Shown here: in pieces, positions 46,826-55,560 of the stretch
How positions within the stretch are numbered: position 1 is the stretch's first letter
How the letters are laid out: every line of letters starts with the position of its first letter
Assembly (NCBI GenBank): GCA_964550025.1
Contig: CAZJYI010000012.1
Location: forward strand, 1 to 64,000
Source of the DNA: CAZJYI01 sp964550025
GTDB lineage: Bacteria; Verrucomicrobiota; Kiritimatiellia; UBA8416; CAYOBW01
Length of the DNA stretch: 64,000 nucleotides
Reading direction: 5' to 3'
Translations under genes and position numbers: made by a program
Notes under the pieces: model-generated
The model's input: only the letters and a program-made list of their open reading frames with translations
Database searches by the model: none
What the model was told of the DNA's origin: nothing

Positions 46826-47403
46826 TGGTGTGCAGCAATGAAATACGCCGTCCTCTCCATCCCACGTTATGGCGGACGTGCCGGGTTCTGGCAAATCGTC
46901 GTCGGCTTCGCGTGTTCCAGTATCTGTCGTGCTACCCGGAGCAGACGGTGACTGCCGTGGCCGAGGCTGTCGGCATTTCCCGCGTTTCCGCCACCCAGAG
47001 TCTGAGACTACTCAATTCAAGAGGCCTGCTCCGTGTGAAGCGGGTAGGGCGGTGGGTCGTATACAGCGTGGGTCATGATCCCCTTGTCTCTGGTTCGGCC
47101 GAACTTGTCCGCGCGTTGCGGCGCCGCCTGGGGGTGCCGGGGGACGAGGTGGAGATGATATTCCGCGACGTCACTGCCTTCACGCATCCTCGCAGGGCAG
47201 CCATCGTCAGCTTTCTGAAGGCTCGCGGTTCGACGGAGTTGGGCGCGCTGGGTGTGGCCACGGGAATCTCTCGTGCGGCGCTCTGCAGGCACCTGCTGAA
47301 GCTGCAGGATCGAGGAGTCGTTCGCAGGGAGAAAGAGGGATACGTGTACATTCGCCCATCAAACTCACTTACCAGACTGCTCGTTCAACTTGCCTGTGAG
47401 TAG
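46825..47403 (+). CDS. ArsR-like transcriptional regulator with two winged-helix domains
   Basis: The protein has 192 residues if it starts at the ATG at 46825 (GTG at 46828 and a TTG at 46789 are in-frame alternatives; the TTG is part of the -35 box). Two ArsR/HTH_5-type winged helices are visible. The first (about 22-85) has RRRLRVFQYLSCYPEQ, VTAVAEAVGISRVSATQSLR and GLLRVKRVGRWVVYSVG. The second (about 118-190) has PRRAAIVSFLKARGS, GALGVATGISRAALCRHLLK and GVVRREKEGYVYIRPS. There is no cysteine pair or obvious metal site. A tandem single-chain version of a normally dimeric fold could bind DNA as a pseudo-dimer. Near-identical palindromes lie over its promoter and just after its stop. Probably a repressor that controls itself and perhaps the downstream GH gene. 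Confidence 0.78.
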   Translation: MVCSNEIRRPLHPTLWRTCRVLANRRRLRVFQYLSCYPEQTVTAVAEAVGISRVSATQSLRLLNSRGLLRVKRVGRWVVYSVGHDPLVSGSAELVRALRRRLGVPGDEVEMIFRDVTAFTHPRRAAIVSFLKARGSTELGALGVATGISRAALCRHLLKLQDRGVVRREKEGYVYIRPSNSLTRLLVQLACE

Positions 47404-47420
47404 TAGCGTGGAAGGAGGCC

Positions 47421-47446
47421 GTCTCACACGTAACAACGTGTGAGAC
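47421..47446. promoter_or_regulatory. palindrome, likely operator, downstream copy
   Basis: GTCTCACACGT-AACA-ACGTGTGAGAC, a perfect 11-base inverted repeat starting 18 bases after the regulator stop codon and about 210 bases before the next gene. It matches the palindrome at 46798-46825. No T-run follows, so it is not a simple terminator. Confidence 0.6.
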
Positions 47447-47656
47447 AGGCCGTGCTCTGCCTGCAGAACCGCCTCGTGACCGACGTGCCCAGGACGACTG
47501 CTAGAAACGGACTACGTGTGTGGATTGTCACAGCGAAGTACTCTGGCGCACGTACCTGCCCCGGCCAATGGCGGGAAATGGCTGGCGAGGCACGCATGAG
47601 CCGGCTATTCTCGCCGGGTGGAAACCGGGCTGCCCGGAGCGGGAGGAGGAAACACC

Positions 47657-50518
47657 ATGCGTACGTACCGGGAGATGGGAGTCGCCGTGGGGGTAGCCGT
47701 TGTTGTTCTGTCCGCAACGGTCACAGGCGAGCTGAAGCACTTCGGCAATCTCGTCCAGGGCCCGTCCTTCGAGATCGACCGGGACCGGGACACGCAGCCC
47801 GACGGCTGGCGGGCATACGCGTTCGATTCCCCCGCCGTACTCACGTGGGACGCGACCGTGTCACGGTCGGGCAAGCGCAGTCTGAGCATCAGGGATTCGT
47901 TTCGTTCCGGGGAACAGCGCGACTGGAAACACTGCACCGGTCGATGGTGCTCGCCCCCCAGGCCGATTGAGCCGGGCAGCCGGTACGAGTTGGAGGTATG
48001 GGTCAAGACGAAGGGTGTGACGGGCCAGGCGTATGCGCACCTGGCCTGGCAGCGCGGGTCGAAGTGGCTCAGCGAAGTGGGGACGGAGCGCTTGTCCGGG
48101 ACGAAGGACTGGACACGCTTGAACGTGTCCGCAACCGCGCCCCCCGGGGCCGACGCCCTCATCGTGTCGATGAACCTCTCCCGCAGCAAAGGCACTGCCT
48201 GGTTCGACGACGTGAAGGTGACCGGGAAGAGCGATGCGATTCCGCAGGTCGAGTATGTCTTCAATGACACCGATGGCTGGTTCCCTTTCAGCTTCCCGTG
48301 CGATGACACCAATCTCGATCGTATCGACCTGACCGGGCTGCTTCATGTGCCGGCAGGCAAATACGGCTTTGTGACAGTGCGACGCGACGGTCACTTCTAC
48401 TTTGAGAACGGGCGCCGGGCACGCTTCTTCGGCACAAACGTGGGCGGCGGCGCCTGCGCCCCTTCCAAGGAACGTGCGCCCGTCATCGCAGCCCGCCTGG
48501 CCAAGTACGGGGTCAACATGCTGCGCCTGCACTCCATGGACGGTCGTTGGGGGCCGCTTATCGACTACCGCAAGGGAACAACGCAGGCGTTCGATGCGGC
48601 GGCGCTGGACAGAGTTGACTACTTCGTGGCCGAGCTCAAGAAGCGCGGTATCTACGTCTACATGGACCTCCTCGACTACCGTCAGTTCCGCACGGCGGAC
48701 GGCGTCGCGCATGGCGATGACTTCACTCACAACTGGCAGGGGTCGATGAAAGGGGCATCCATCTTCGATGAACGCATGATTGAACTGCAAAAGGACTACG
48801 CCACAAAGCTCCTCACGCACCGCAATCCGTACACGGGGCTACGATACGTTGACGACCCGGCGATTGCCGTGATCGAGACGACCAACGAGAACTCGGTCTT
48901 CTACTTCTTTCAGATGTCCGGTTTGTCTCTCCCGCATTACCGCGACGAGCTGCAGCGGCGGTGGAACCGGTGGCTCTCGCTACGCTACGGGGATCGGGCG
49001 TCGGTGGCGAAGGCATGGACGGATGATGATGGGCGCTGCGCCCTGCAGGCGAACGAAGATCCGGCGGGCGGAAGCGTCGTGCTGCCGTTTGGCAAGTATG
49101 GTGGTCTCCGGTCCGGCGGAACAGGGGAAACGCGGGACCCTCTGCTCGCCACGGCGAGGCTCCGCGACGTGCTGCGGTTCTTCTGCGAGATACAGACTCA
49201 CTACTACAAGACCATGTACGCGCACTTGAAGAGAATCGGTGTTCGCGTCCCCATCGCCGGAACGAACCAGCAGTTCGCCGTCGCGGATTGCCGGATCGAC
49301 GCTATGCTGAACGACTTCATGTCGCGCAACCAGTACTGGCGGCACCCACACGTGAAGGCGAAACCCTTTTTCAAGTTCGCCAACGAGCCCCTGGTGGGCG
49401 TCGACATTCCCACGCAGCGCAACCCGCTCTCCGTGATTGCCCGCACCAGCGTCGCAGGCAAGCCGCAAGCCGTCGCGGAGTTCAACTTCCCGTGGCCCAA
49501 CGAATACCGCTGCGAAGGCTGGCTGATGGCCGCCGCCTACGCCTGTCTGCAGGACTGGGACATCTTTCTCTACTTCTCCCACGGCATCGAGGGAGAGACG
49601 GTCGAGATGTTCCGCAGCCATTCGGACCCGGCACGATGGGGCACCTTCCCGGCTGCCGCCCTGATGTTCCACCGCGGTGATGTGTCGGCTGCGCGGAACG
49701 AAATCCACGTCGTGCACACGGCCGAAGACGCTGTCACGCCACGCCCCCACACGGGAAAAGCGAAACACACCTGCCAGCGTTTCCTGACGTTTCTCTCCAA
49801 GGTGCGCACTGCATTCGTTGACGACGCGTACCGCGGCGACGCGGATGCCGTTTTCGTCAGCGGGTATTCCGCCGATGCCAAGGTAGAAGGCGGAGCGAAA
49901 GTGCTTCGTTTCGACGGTAAACCGTGGGAGACCTGGATGTACCCGCGGTTCGTCGAGGCGGCCCGCGCGGCGAAGTTGCCCGGCTACGAGAACATGGCTT
50001 CGGACGGCAGACGATTGGATAGCGACACGGGCGAATTGTCGCTCGACTACGGCAAGGGGCTTCTGACTGTAGACACCCCGCGGACGAAGTCGGCCATCGG
50101 CTACCTCGCGAAGGAAGGGGCCATCGAGCTGGACGGTCTTCGCGTCGACTGTCGTACCGAATTTGCCGCCATTGCCGCGACCTCTCTGGACGGCGAGCCG
50201 ATTGGCCGCTCACGGCGGGTGCTGCTCACATCCGTTGCGCGTGTCGAGAATACGGCACAGGGCTTCGTGCCGCCATCGCCGAAGCAGCGCTCGTGGGGGT
50301 ACATGACGTGGATGCTGCCTGCGCAGGGGCGCCCCCCCGCTATTGCCGAACCCGTCCGCGCCACGGTCGAGTTGCGCGTGCCCGGCAAGGCCGAGGTCTT
50401 TGCGCTGGATCCGACCGGCCGCCGGAAGCAGCTTCTTGCGTGCAGCACCGAAGCCGGTGTGGTCACGTTGGACCCTTCCGACGCGCGCAGTATCTGGTGT
50501 GAAATCGTAGTACCTTAG
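47657..50518 (+). CDS. secreted glycoside hydrolase (clan GH-A-like TIM barrel) with N-terminal CBM
   Basis: The protein has 953 residues. ATG at 47657 follows GGGAGGAGG; the signal peptide is MRTYREMGVAVGVAVVVLSA. Residues about 25-190 form a CBM4/9-like jelly roll (NLVQGPSFEIDRDRDTQPDG, SRYELEVWVKTKG, GTAWFDDVKV). The catalytic part starts HFYFENGRRARFFGTNVGGG, the usual opening of GH5/GH42-related barrels. RLAKYGVNMLRLHSMDGRWG and RGIYVYMDLLDYRQF follow, then AVIETTNENSVFYFFQ, whose Asn-Glu pair is the expected acid/base; AVAEFNFPWPNEYRCEG may carry the nucleophile Glu. C-terminal beta domains follow. The exact GH family is not certain. Probably degrades an extracellular polysaccharide. 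It may be under the regulator encoded just upstream. Confidence 0.78.
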   Translation: MRTYREMGVAVGVAVVVLSATVTGELKHFGNLVQGPSFEIDRDRDTQPDGWRAYAFDSPAVLTWDATVSRSGKRSLSIRDSFRSGEQRDWKHCTGRWCSPPRPIEPGSRYELEVWVKTKGVTGQAYAHLAWQRGSKWLSEVGTERLSGTKDWTRLNVSATAPPGADALIVSMNLSRSKGTAWFDDVKVTGKSDAIPQVEYVFNDTDGWFPFSFPCDDTNLDRIDLTGLLHVPAGKYGFVTVRRDGHFYFENGRRARFFGTNVGGGACAPSKERAPVIAARLAKYGVNMLRLHSMDGRWGPLIDYRKGTTQAFDAAALDRVDYFVAELKKRGIYVYMDLLDYRQFRTADGVAHGDDFTHNWQGSMKGASIFDERMIELQKDYATKLLTHRNPYTGLRYVDDPAIAVIETTNENSVFYFFQMSGLSLPHYRDELQRRWNRWLSLRYGDRASVAKAWTDDDGRCALQANEDPAGGSVVLPFGKYGGLRSGGTGETRDPLLATARLRDVLRFFCEIQTHYYKTMYAHLKRIGVRVPIAGTNQQFAVADCRIDAMLNDFMSRNQYWRHPHVKAKPFFKFANEPLVGVDIPTQRNPLSVIARTSVAGKPQAVAEFNFPWPNEYRCEGWLMAAAYACLQDWDIFLYFSHGIEGETVEMFRSHSDPARWGTFPAAALMFHRGDVSAARNEIHVVHTAEDAVTPRPHTGKAKHTCQRFLTFLSKVRTAFVDDAYRGDADAVFVSGYSADAKVEGGAKVLRFDGKPWETWMYPRFVEAARAAKLPGYENMASDGRRLDSDTGELSLDYGKGLLTVDTPRTKSAIGYLAKEGAIELDGLRVDCRTEFAAIAATSLDGEPIGRSRRVLLTSVARVENTAQGFVPPSPKQRSWGYMTWMLPAQGRPPAIAEPVRATVELRVPGKAEVFALDPTGRRKQLLACSTEAGVVTLDPSDARSIWCEIVVP

Positions 50519-50548
50519 CTGTAACGATTCAGCAGCTCTTGGCGATTG

Positions 50549-50697
50549 GCCACAAGAGGCACAAAAGGCACAGAGGAGCGGTGGAAACGGACCGTTCTCC
50601 CCGCGAGGAAGTGCCTCAGCGAATGGCGAGTTGCATTGGGATGGGACAACGGCGCAAAGTCCCTCTCATTCTGTGACTTCTGTGACTTGTGTGGCTA
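50549..50697. repeat. imperfect inverted repeat of CACAAG/CTTGTG type
   Basis: The left arm, about 50549-50576, reads GCCACAAGAGGCACAAAAGG. The right arm, about 50668-50697, reads TGTGACTTCTGTGACTTGTG on the same strand. The two are near reverse complements of each other, separated by about 90 bases. Low-complexity composition, unlike the genes around it. Confidence 0.5.
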
Positions 50698-50772
50698 TTC
50701 CTGTTGAATCGTCCCGGGTTAGAGGTCCACCCGGTATCTGTCGTGGCAGACATGTAGACCACGATTGCCGAG

Positions 50773-50838
50773 CGCGGGCTTCTCGCAGGAACGTGCGTTC
50801 TTGGCCGTTTCAGCCCCCTTCCGGCAGAAGGGGGCTAC
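50773..50838. repeat. GTAG...CTAC element of the long family, copy 2
   Basis: Contains a 10-bp stem AGCCCCCTTC/GAAGGGGGCT with the same CGGCA loop (50812-50836) as the element at 42533-42557, and ends CTAC (50835-50838). The paired G/C changes in the stem relative to copy 1 keep the base pairing. The 5' GTAG half is missing or diverged. Confidence 0.7.
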
Positions 50839-50873
50839 CTGGGACCGCATCCCGCCGCATTTTGCAGCAGGAA

Positions 50874-53800
50874 CTACCGGGCCTTCGGCGCCAGCGCGAG
50901 CGAGGTCTGGATGGGGTATTCGCAGGTGCATCCGGCACTGGCCTCGGGGATCAGAACGAGGCCCCCGGCGGGGATCATGTTGATCCAGCACCCCGGTCGC
51001 GTCGCGGTCGTCAGCCTCCACTCGCGGCCGGTGGCCAGGTCGAACATGTAGGGGTTCTTGGCTTTCGTGAAACGGCTGAATGCGCAGCGGGCCGACAGAG
51101 ACAGCGTGGTGCACTTGTGGCTCTTGTGCCAGGCCCAGCCGTCGTGCGGCTCTCCCGTGCTCAAGCGGCAGGCAAAGCCGGGGCCGTAGACGACGTCCCC
51201 CACGATGGCCGGGTGTTGCACCTGCTCGCCGTGTCCGCCGTCCAGCACGTGGTCGTAGTCCGGTTTCTGCGTGGTCTCCCACAGCAGTCTGCCGGTGTCG
51301 GCGGCGTATGCCTTGAGGTCGTAGCGCACGCGGCCCTTCTTTCCCTTGCCGACATAGTGGGTCCCCGTCAGCAGAACCTTCCCGTCCGCGGCGCTCAGGT
51401 AGAGGATGTGCTGCATGTTGGTGAGGGTGATTCCTGTACGCCAGTCAAGACGTCCGCTCCCGAGCTCCAGCGAGACCAGGGACGCCTCGGGCCTGAGTAG
51501 GTCCTTGAGCGGGAGCCTGCCGTCCGCATCCGCGAAGGAGTTGGTGTTGCCGCTTTCCACGAACAGGACGCGGCCCTTGCTGACGGCGAGCGTTGGGTTT
51601 ATGACAACGCCGTCCCGCGGGCGGTAGTGCCAGCGTGCTTCGCGCGACGCCGGGTCGATCGCGAAAAGCGCCGTGCTGGTGACCAACGGCTGCTCGTTGC
51701 CCCAGATAAGGGGTGTCATCTCCTTGACCTGGCGACGGTAGGCGGCGCCCGGGCGCGTTACGCTGCCGACCAGCAGCCCCCGGGCATGGGCCAGGTACCC
51801 CCATTCGTGCGGTGGCGCGCCGCACGGTTCCGGGATGGCGAGCGGTTCCGCGGCCGCCCCTGTCTGCGCATCCAGCACTTCGCAGCGGTCCCCGGCGGCT
51901 ACGAAGAGCCGGTCGTCCGTCGCCACCATGTTGCCACAATGCTTGAAAGCCGCGGTGCGGACCGAGTCCGGGATGTCACGCTCCCACAGCACGGCCCCGT
52001 TGTAGGCGTCGAGAGCAGCGATGTAGTCGTTGCCGGAGACGAAGAGCCGGCTGTTCTTGCAGAGGGGCGACACGGTCTTCCAGTGTCGGTCGATCATGCG
52101 GTGCGGCCCCGGGCGGCCGAACCACTGCAGTTCCATCGGTCCCGCGGGCAGGGCGTCACCGCTGCAGGCGGTGTTACCGGTGTCTGCGTAGAAGTGTGTC
52201 CACTCCCCTGCACCGTCGGGTGCCGGGCGCACGCGCCTCCGAAGGGAGGCGTTGTTGACGTTCGGCGCATCCCACCACTCGAGGGTGCCGCCGTAGGGGC
52301 GGACCAACCGCCAGGCTTCCTCCCGAACACTCTCCATGCCTGACAGGCGTGGAGAGAGAACAACCATGTTGGCCGTTCGGTCCTGGTAGGGGAGCCGGGT
52401 GATGTCCGCCTGGTGACACACGGCGCGTGTTCCGTATGCCCCGGCCTCTTGCAGGTGTCTGCGCGCGTCCTTGATGCGGTGTAGGTCGGCATCCACGCCG
52501 ATGACCCGATGCCCGGTGCGGCTGACGAGCTCAAGCAGGCGGTCCGTGTTTTCGAGCCCGATCAGGAACGCGTAGCCGACCGGCGCAGTGCGCGGCGGGG
52601 CCTGCGGGAGCGGGGGAGGGGGGACGGACGGGGGCGATGCCGTTGCGGGTTCCGCGGTGGATGCGGGCGCGAAGCACGTGATGGGACCGTTGCCGGAGCT
52701 GACAACCAGCTGCTCGCCGCAGACTGCGAGGTCTTCGGCGCGTCCATCCATGCTTCCTTCCCACATGATGCTGCCGCTTTCGCCGTCCAACGCCACGACA
52801 CGGTCCCTTGCGCCGGCAAAGAGCGTGTTTCCGCTCAGGACCATTGAAAACGTCGGGCCGAGCTCCGCGTGCCAGCGGACTGAGAACTCCTTTCCCTCGA
52901 GGAGTGCCGGCCTGTCCAGTGCCTGTACGCCGTTGGTGAGGATGGCGTACGCCGTGGTGTCGTTCACGATGAGCTGGCGCCCTCGCACGCGTATGAAGCG
53001 TTCGCGGTTGACGGCGTTGAACAGGTGAATGTGCCCGTCCTCGCTGGGGCCGGAGGCCAGCCTGTCTCCAAGCAGCAGCGCAAAGGACCCGCCTACAAGG
53101 TCCCGGCCCCACGACTTGCTCTTGCCGTACTTGCCGAGAGTCTCGCCGCTCTTGCGGTCCACCTGGTGGAACGGCGTCCGGCTACTGGGCACGAAGAGGC
53201 GTTCGGGCGATGCAAGCATGTACCCCTGGGGCGAGATGTCCGCCTTTCGCCGCCACACGAGGGACCCGTCACCGGCGGTGAGAGCACAGATATGAACTCC
53301 TTCGCAGGGAAAGAGGCCCGCCGCGAAGTAAACGGTCTCCCGGTCGACAATGATCCCCGCACGGATGGGCCAGCGCGATATCATTCTGCCGTTCCCGGGC
53401 AGACGGCGGTCTTCCGGCGCGCCGCGCGTCTTCCAGACGAGTCTGCCGGTGTCGGCATCAAGGCAGTAGAGCGCGCCGTCATCGGATCCCGCGTACACGC
53501 GGCCGGCGTGCAGCGTCGGGGCGAGGCGCACGGGACCCTCGGTGCTGAAGCGCCATTGGATCGTCCCGTCGGCGGCCTTCAGGCAGTGGACCGTGTCATC
53601 CGCGGAAGAACCGTAGTAAAGCCTCTTTCTGTCGCCGACGACACGATAGGCGCGGTCGTAAATCTGGCTTGGGACGAGGGGGTTCGATTGGGCTGCGATA
53701 TTGCGCACCGCCGGTGGTGGCCAGGCCGGGCGTGGAGGTGCGGTTGGCGTGTGGGTCCACTGCGGGTAGAGCGGGAGTTGCAGCGACTGCGACGCGATGC

Positions 53801-53945
53801 CGCTTCGACGGGTGTCCCCGCGGACGGTCGGCCAGGCCCCATCGGGCTGTGCGGCGGTTTGCAGCAGAAGTACCGCAAATGCAGTCGAGGCGACCAGGGG
53901 CAATCCCCGGTTTCCAGCGTATTGGTTGACGTCGAACGTGCTCAT
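50874..53945 (-). CDS. exported fusion: PQQ-like propeller, methyltransferase-like domain, second PQQ-like propeller
   Basis: The protein has 1023 residues from the ATG at 53945 (MSTFDVNQYAGNRGLPLVAS, signal-like, cut near TAAQ; no good ribosome-binding site, so the start is moderately sure). First propeller (about 35-440): HCLKAADGTIQWRFST, LYCLDADTGRLVWKTRG, VALDGESGSIMWEGSM. A Pro-rich linker leads to a Rossmann methyltransferase-like domain (about 475-590): VGYAFLIGLENTDRLLELVS, HRVIGVDADLHRIKDARRHL, ADITRLPYQDRTANMVVLSP. The glycine-rich SAM loop is degraded (GLENTD). Second propeller (about 610-1000): YIAALDAYNGAVLWERDIP, LKAYAADTGRLLWETTQ. SAM is not expected outside the cytoplasm, so the middle domain may be a binding or structural relic. 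Confidence 0.8.
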   Translation of the reverse strand: MSTFDVNQYAGNRGLPLVASTAFAVLLLQTAAQPDGAWPTVRGDTRRSGIASQSLQLPLYPQWTHTPTAPPRPAWPPPAVRNIAAQSNPLVPSQIYDRAYRVVGDRKRLYYGSSADDTVHCLKAADGTIQWRFSTEGPVRLAPTLHAGRVYAGSDDGALYCLDADTGRLVWKTRGAPEDRRLPGNGRMISRWPIRAGIIVDRETVYFAAGLFPCEGVHICALTAGDGSLVWRRKADISPQGYMLASPERLFVPSSRTPFHQVDRKSGETLGKYGKSKSWGRDLVGGSFALLLGDRLASGPSEDGHIHLFNAVNRERFIRVRGRQLIVNDTTAYAILTNGVQALDRPALLEGKEFSVRWHAELGPTFSMVLSGNTLFAGARDRVVALDGESGSIMWEGSMDGRAEDLAVCGEQLVVSSGNGPITCFAPASTAEPATASPPSVPPPPLPQAPPRTAPVGYAFLIGLENTDRLLELVSRTGHRVIGVDADLHRIKDARRHLQEAGAYGTRAVCHQADITRLPYQDRTANMVVLSPRLSGMESVREEAWRLVRPYGGTLEWWDAPNVNNASLRRRVRPAPDGAGEWTHFYADTGNTACSGDALPAGPMELQWFGRPGPHRMIDRHWKTVSPLCKNSRLFVSGNDYIAALDAYNGAVLWERDIPDSVRTAAFKHCGNMVATDDRLFVAAGDRCEVLDAQTGAAAEPLAIPEPCGAPPHEWGYLAHARGLLVGSVTRPGAAYRRQVKEMTPLIWGNEQPLVTSTALFAIDPASREARWHYRPRDGVVINPTLAVSKGRVLFVESGNTNSFADADGRLPLKDLLRPEASLVSLELGSGRLDWRTGITLTNMQHILYLSAADGKVLLTGTHYVGKGKKGRVRYDLKAYAADTGRLLWETTQKPDYDHVLDGGHGEQVQHPAIVGDVVYGPGFACRLSTGEPHDGWAWHKSHKCTTLSLSARCAFSRFTKAKNPYMFDLATGREWRLTTATRPGCWINMIPAGGLVLIPEASAGCTCEYPIQTSLALAPKAR

Positions 53946-54129
53946 GGCGGACGGGAAGGATACCACACCTCCGACGGTACGCGATGCAAAACTGGGGTGA
54001 TCTTCTTGCCGAAACCCCGTGGATGGGAAGCATTTCGCAGGCCGGAGCTCGCATGCTGGAGCGTGGCGGGTCTGCGCCGCGCCCAGGTCGTGGCAGGAGA
54101 CCGTCGCGACTGAGCCCGGGAACCGCGCG

Positions 54130-54711
54130 CTACTCAGGGTCCGGCAGAACCAACGCGGCGACAAGATAGATGATCAGCCCGGTGACAATGCCCGAGAACA
54201 GCGCGACGAAGGCGACCAGCAGGCGCAGCAGCGAGGCGTCGAGCCCCGTGTATTCGGCCAGGCCGCCGCACACGCCGGCCAGCATGCGGTCCCGCGACTT
54301 GCGGAGTTGGCGTGGCCGGCTGACCCCGGCGACCAGGTCCCGGCGGCAGTGCTTGCAGCGGATGGCTTCGATGCGCACGTCACCTCCGCAGTAGGGGCAG
54401 GCCATGGTCGAGGTCTCGCGGTCCAACGTTGCAAAAAGCCTGTCCGCCTCCTCCGGCGAGATCGTACCGTTCTCCAGCATGCTCAGGATGCGTGAACGCT
54501 CTTCATTGTAGCGGGACAGCGAACGCTGCAGTGACACCGTGCGCTGGTCCATGGACGGTGGTGGAGGGCCGGAGGATTGAGGGGAAACCGGTTGCGGTGG
54601 GGGGGCCGCGCGACGTGCGAGCACGACAACCAGTACCACGATCAGGATGAGCGGGGCCAGCAGGGCGAACCCCATCACCACCAGCCAGGGCAAGGCAAAA
54701 GCGTGGGGCAT
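54130..54711 (-). CDS. membrane protein with SHOCT-like motif, zinc ribbon and PspC domain
   Basis: The protein has 193 residues. N-terminal membrane segment (WLVVMGFALLAPLILIVVLV), Pro-rich linker, then the shared helical motif RILSMLENGTISPEEADRLF (about 72-92), a zinc ribbon CPYCGGDVRIEAIRCKHC, and a C-terminal PspC domain: SRDRMLAGVCGGLAEYTGLD followed by the paired hydrophobic stretch LLVAFVALFSGIVTGLIIYL. PspC is the inner-membrane sensor/effector of phage-shock-type envelope stress systems. Last gene of the six-gene operon that begins with the DUF2089 regulator. One base separates it from the upstream PspC paralogue. Combining two membrane parts, a motif and a ribbon in one chain is a richer layout than classical PspC. 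Confidence 0.85.
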   Translation of the reverse strand: MPHAFALPWLVVMGFALLAPLILIVVLVVVLARRAAPPPQPVSPQSSGPPPPSMDQRTVSLQRSLSRYNEERSRILSMLENGTISPEEADRLFATLDRETSTMACPYCGGDVRIEAIRCKHCRRDLVAGVSRPRQLRKSRDRMLAGVCGGLAEYTGLDASLLRLLVAFVALFSGIVTGLIIYLVAALVLPDPE

Positions 54712-54712
54712 G

Positions 54713-55012
54713 TCAACTCTCCTCGGGTATGATCATGGCACCGACGATATAGGCGATGATGCCCGGGATGATGCCCGTGGCGAAGATCCCCAGTGCGACG
54801 AGCAGGCGCATGAGGGTCGCGTCCATTCCCGCATAGACGGCAAGACCGCCGCACACACCCGAGAGCATCCTGTCCGTGCGTGAACGAAACAGCTTGCGTT
54901 GTTCCGGCATCCCTGACGTCGGTTGCCGGCTTCCATTCAGCATGCTGCCGCAGTGCTTGCACTTGACGGCCGCGTCCTGGATCTCCTCGGCGCAATAGGG
55001 GCAGCGTTTCAT
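54713..55012 (-). CDS. small zinc-ribbon PspC protein
   Basis: The protein has 99 residues: an N-terminal zinc ribbon, MKRCPYCAEEIQDAAVKCKH (CxxC...CxxC), then a PspC domain, SRTDRMLSGVCGGLAVYAGM, with the hydrophobic pair LLVALGIFATGIIPGIIAYI. It is the compact form of the next gene's product, lacking the N-terminal membrane segment and the SHOCT-like motif; it is the only member of the operon without that motif. The ATG overlaps the previous stop by four bases (ATGA). A role in envelope stress sensing is inferred from PspC. Confidence 0.87.
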   Translation of the reverse strand: MKRCPYCAEEIQDAAVKCKHCGSMLNGSRQPTSGMPEQRKLFRSRTDRMLSGVCGGLAVYAGMDATLMRLLVALGIFATGIIPGIIAYIVGAMIIPEES

Positions 55013-55560
55013 CTTTCCACCTCCTGGGGCAATACCGGCACCGGCACCGTCTCCTGCTCGGCGCCCTGCTGGAATTCGTGTATCGTGATTCCCTCCTCCG
55101 CGGCGCGTTGATGGAGCTCCTGCATTAGCCTTGCCTCATGCTCGGCGCGCTGATGGACGGAGGGTCTCACGCCAAACCACCGGAGCCCAAGCACCAGCAG
55201 GATTAGCAGTAGCGGGCCCAGGAGGAGCGCCACCAGGAGGGCGATAAGGCAGCCTTTGGACGTGCCCGACCCCGTTCTGGGGGGTGCAGGCATGGATTCG
55301 GGAACGGGTGAGCCGAGTTGGCCCATTCGTTCTTCCGCCTCGTCCTTGGTGATCTCTCCATTCGCCAGCTTCCTGAGAATCTCCTGGCGGTCTTCTTGTT
55401 GGACGGCCTGCGCGATGGAGGGGGTTGCGGCAGCCGCCGCCCGCGGCCGATTCCGACTTCGGCTGGACAGCATCACAACCAACGCCACGATGCCGGCAAC
55501 AACCAGCCCCAACACCATCAGTATGACTATCATTATCGGGAATAAGGCTATCCTGCTCAC
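55009..55560 (-). CDS. membrane protein with SHOCT-like motif
   Basis: The protein has 183 residues. A first membrane helix (ALFPIMIVILMVLGLVVAGI), then the motif RQEILRKLANGEITKDEAEE (about 58-80), a second, very hydrophobic helix (CLIALLVALLLGPLLLILLV), and a charged C-terminal tail rich in Gln, Glu and His (RAEHEARLMQELHQRAAEEG). No enzyme motif. Start and stop both overlap neighbours by four bases, so it is translationally coupled on both sides. Probably a membrane partner of the PspC proteins; function unknown. Confidence 0.7.
   Translation of the reverse strand: MSRIALFPIMIVILMVLGLVVAGIVALVVMLSSRSRNRPRAAAAATPSIAQAVQQEDRQEILRKLANGEITKDEAEERMGQLGSPVPESMPAPPRTGSGTSKGCLIALLVALLLGPLLLILLVLGLRWFGVRPSVHQRAEHEARLMQELHQRAAEEGITIHEFQQGAEQETVPVPVLPQEVER

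Larger units (their letters stand above)
50519..50873. other. 355-base convergent intergenic region made mostly of repeats
   Basis: Between the stop codons of the GH gene and the propeller gene. It contains the imperfect inverted repeat at 50549-50697 and the long-family element at 50773-50838, whose tail runs up to the stop codon at 50874. No small gene, terminator or RNA gene is seen. Confidence 0.55.

Noticed and set aside
46799..47446. A mobile element with terminal inverted repeats around the regulator gene
   Set aside because: Each end is itself a palindrome and there is no transposase or target duplication. Operator sites are the simpler reading, so mobility is kept only as an alternative.
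50874..53945. Active SAM-dependent methyltransferase
   Set aside because: The SAM-binding glycine loop is lost and the protein carries an export-like signal.
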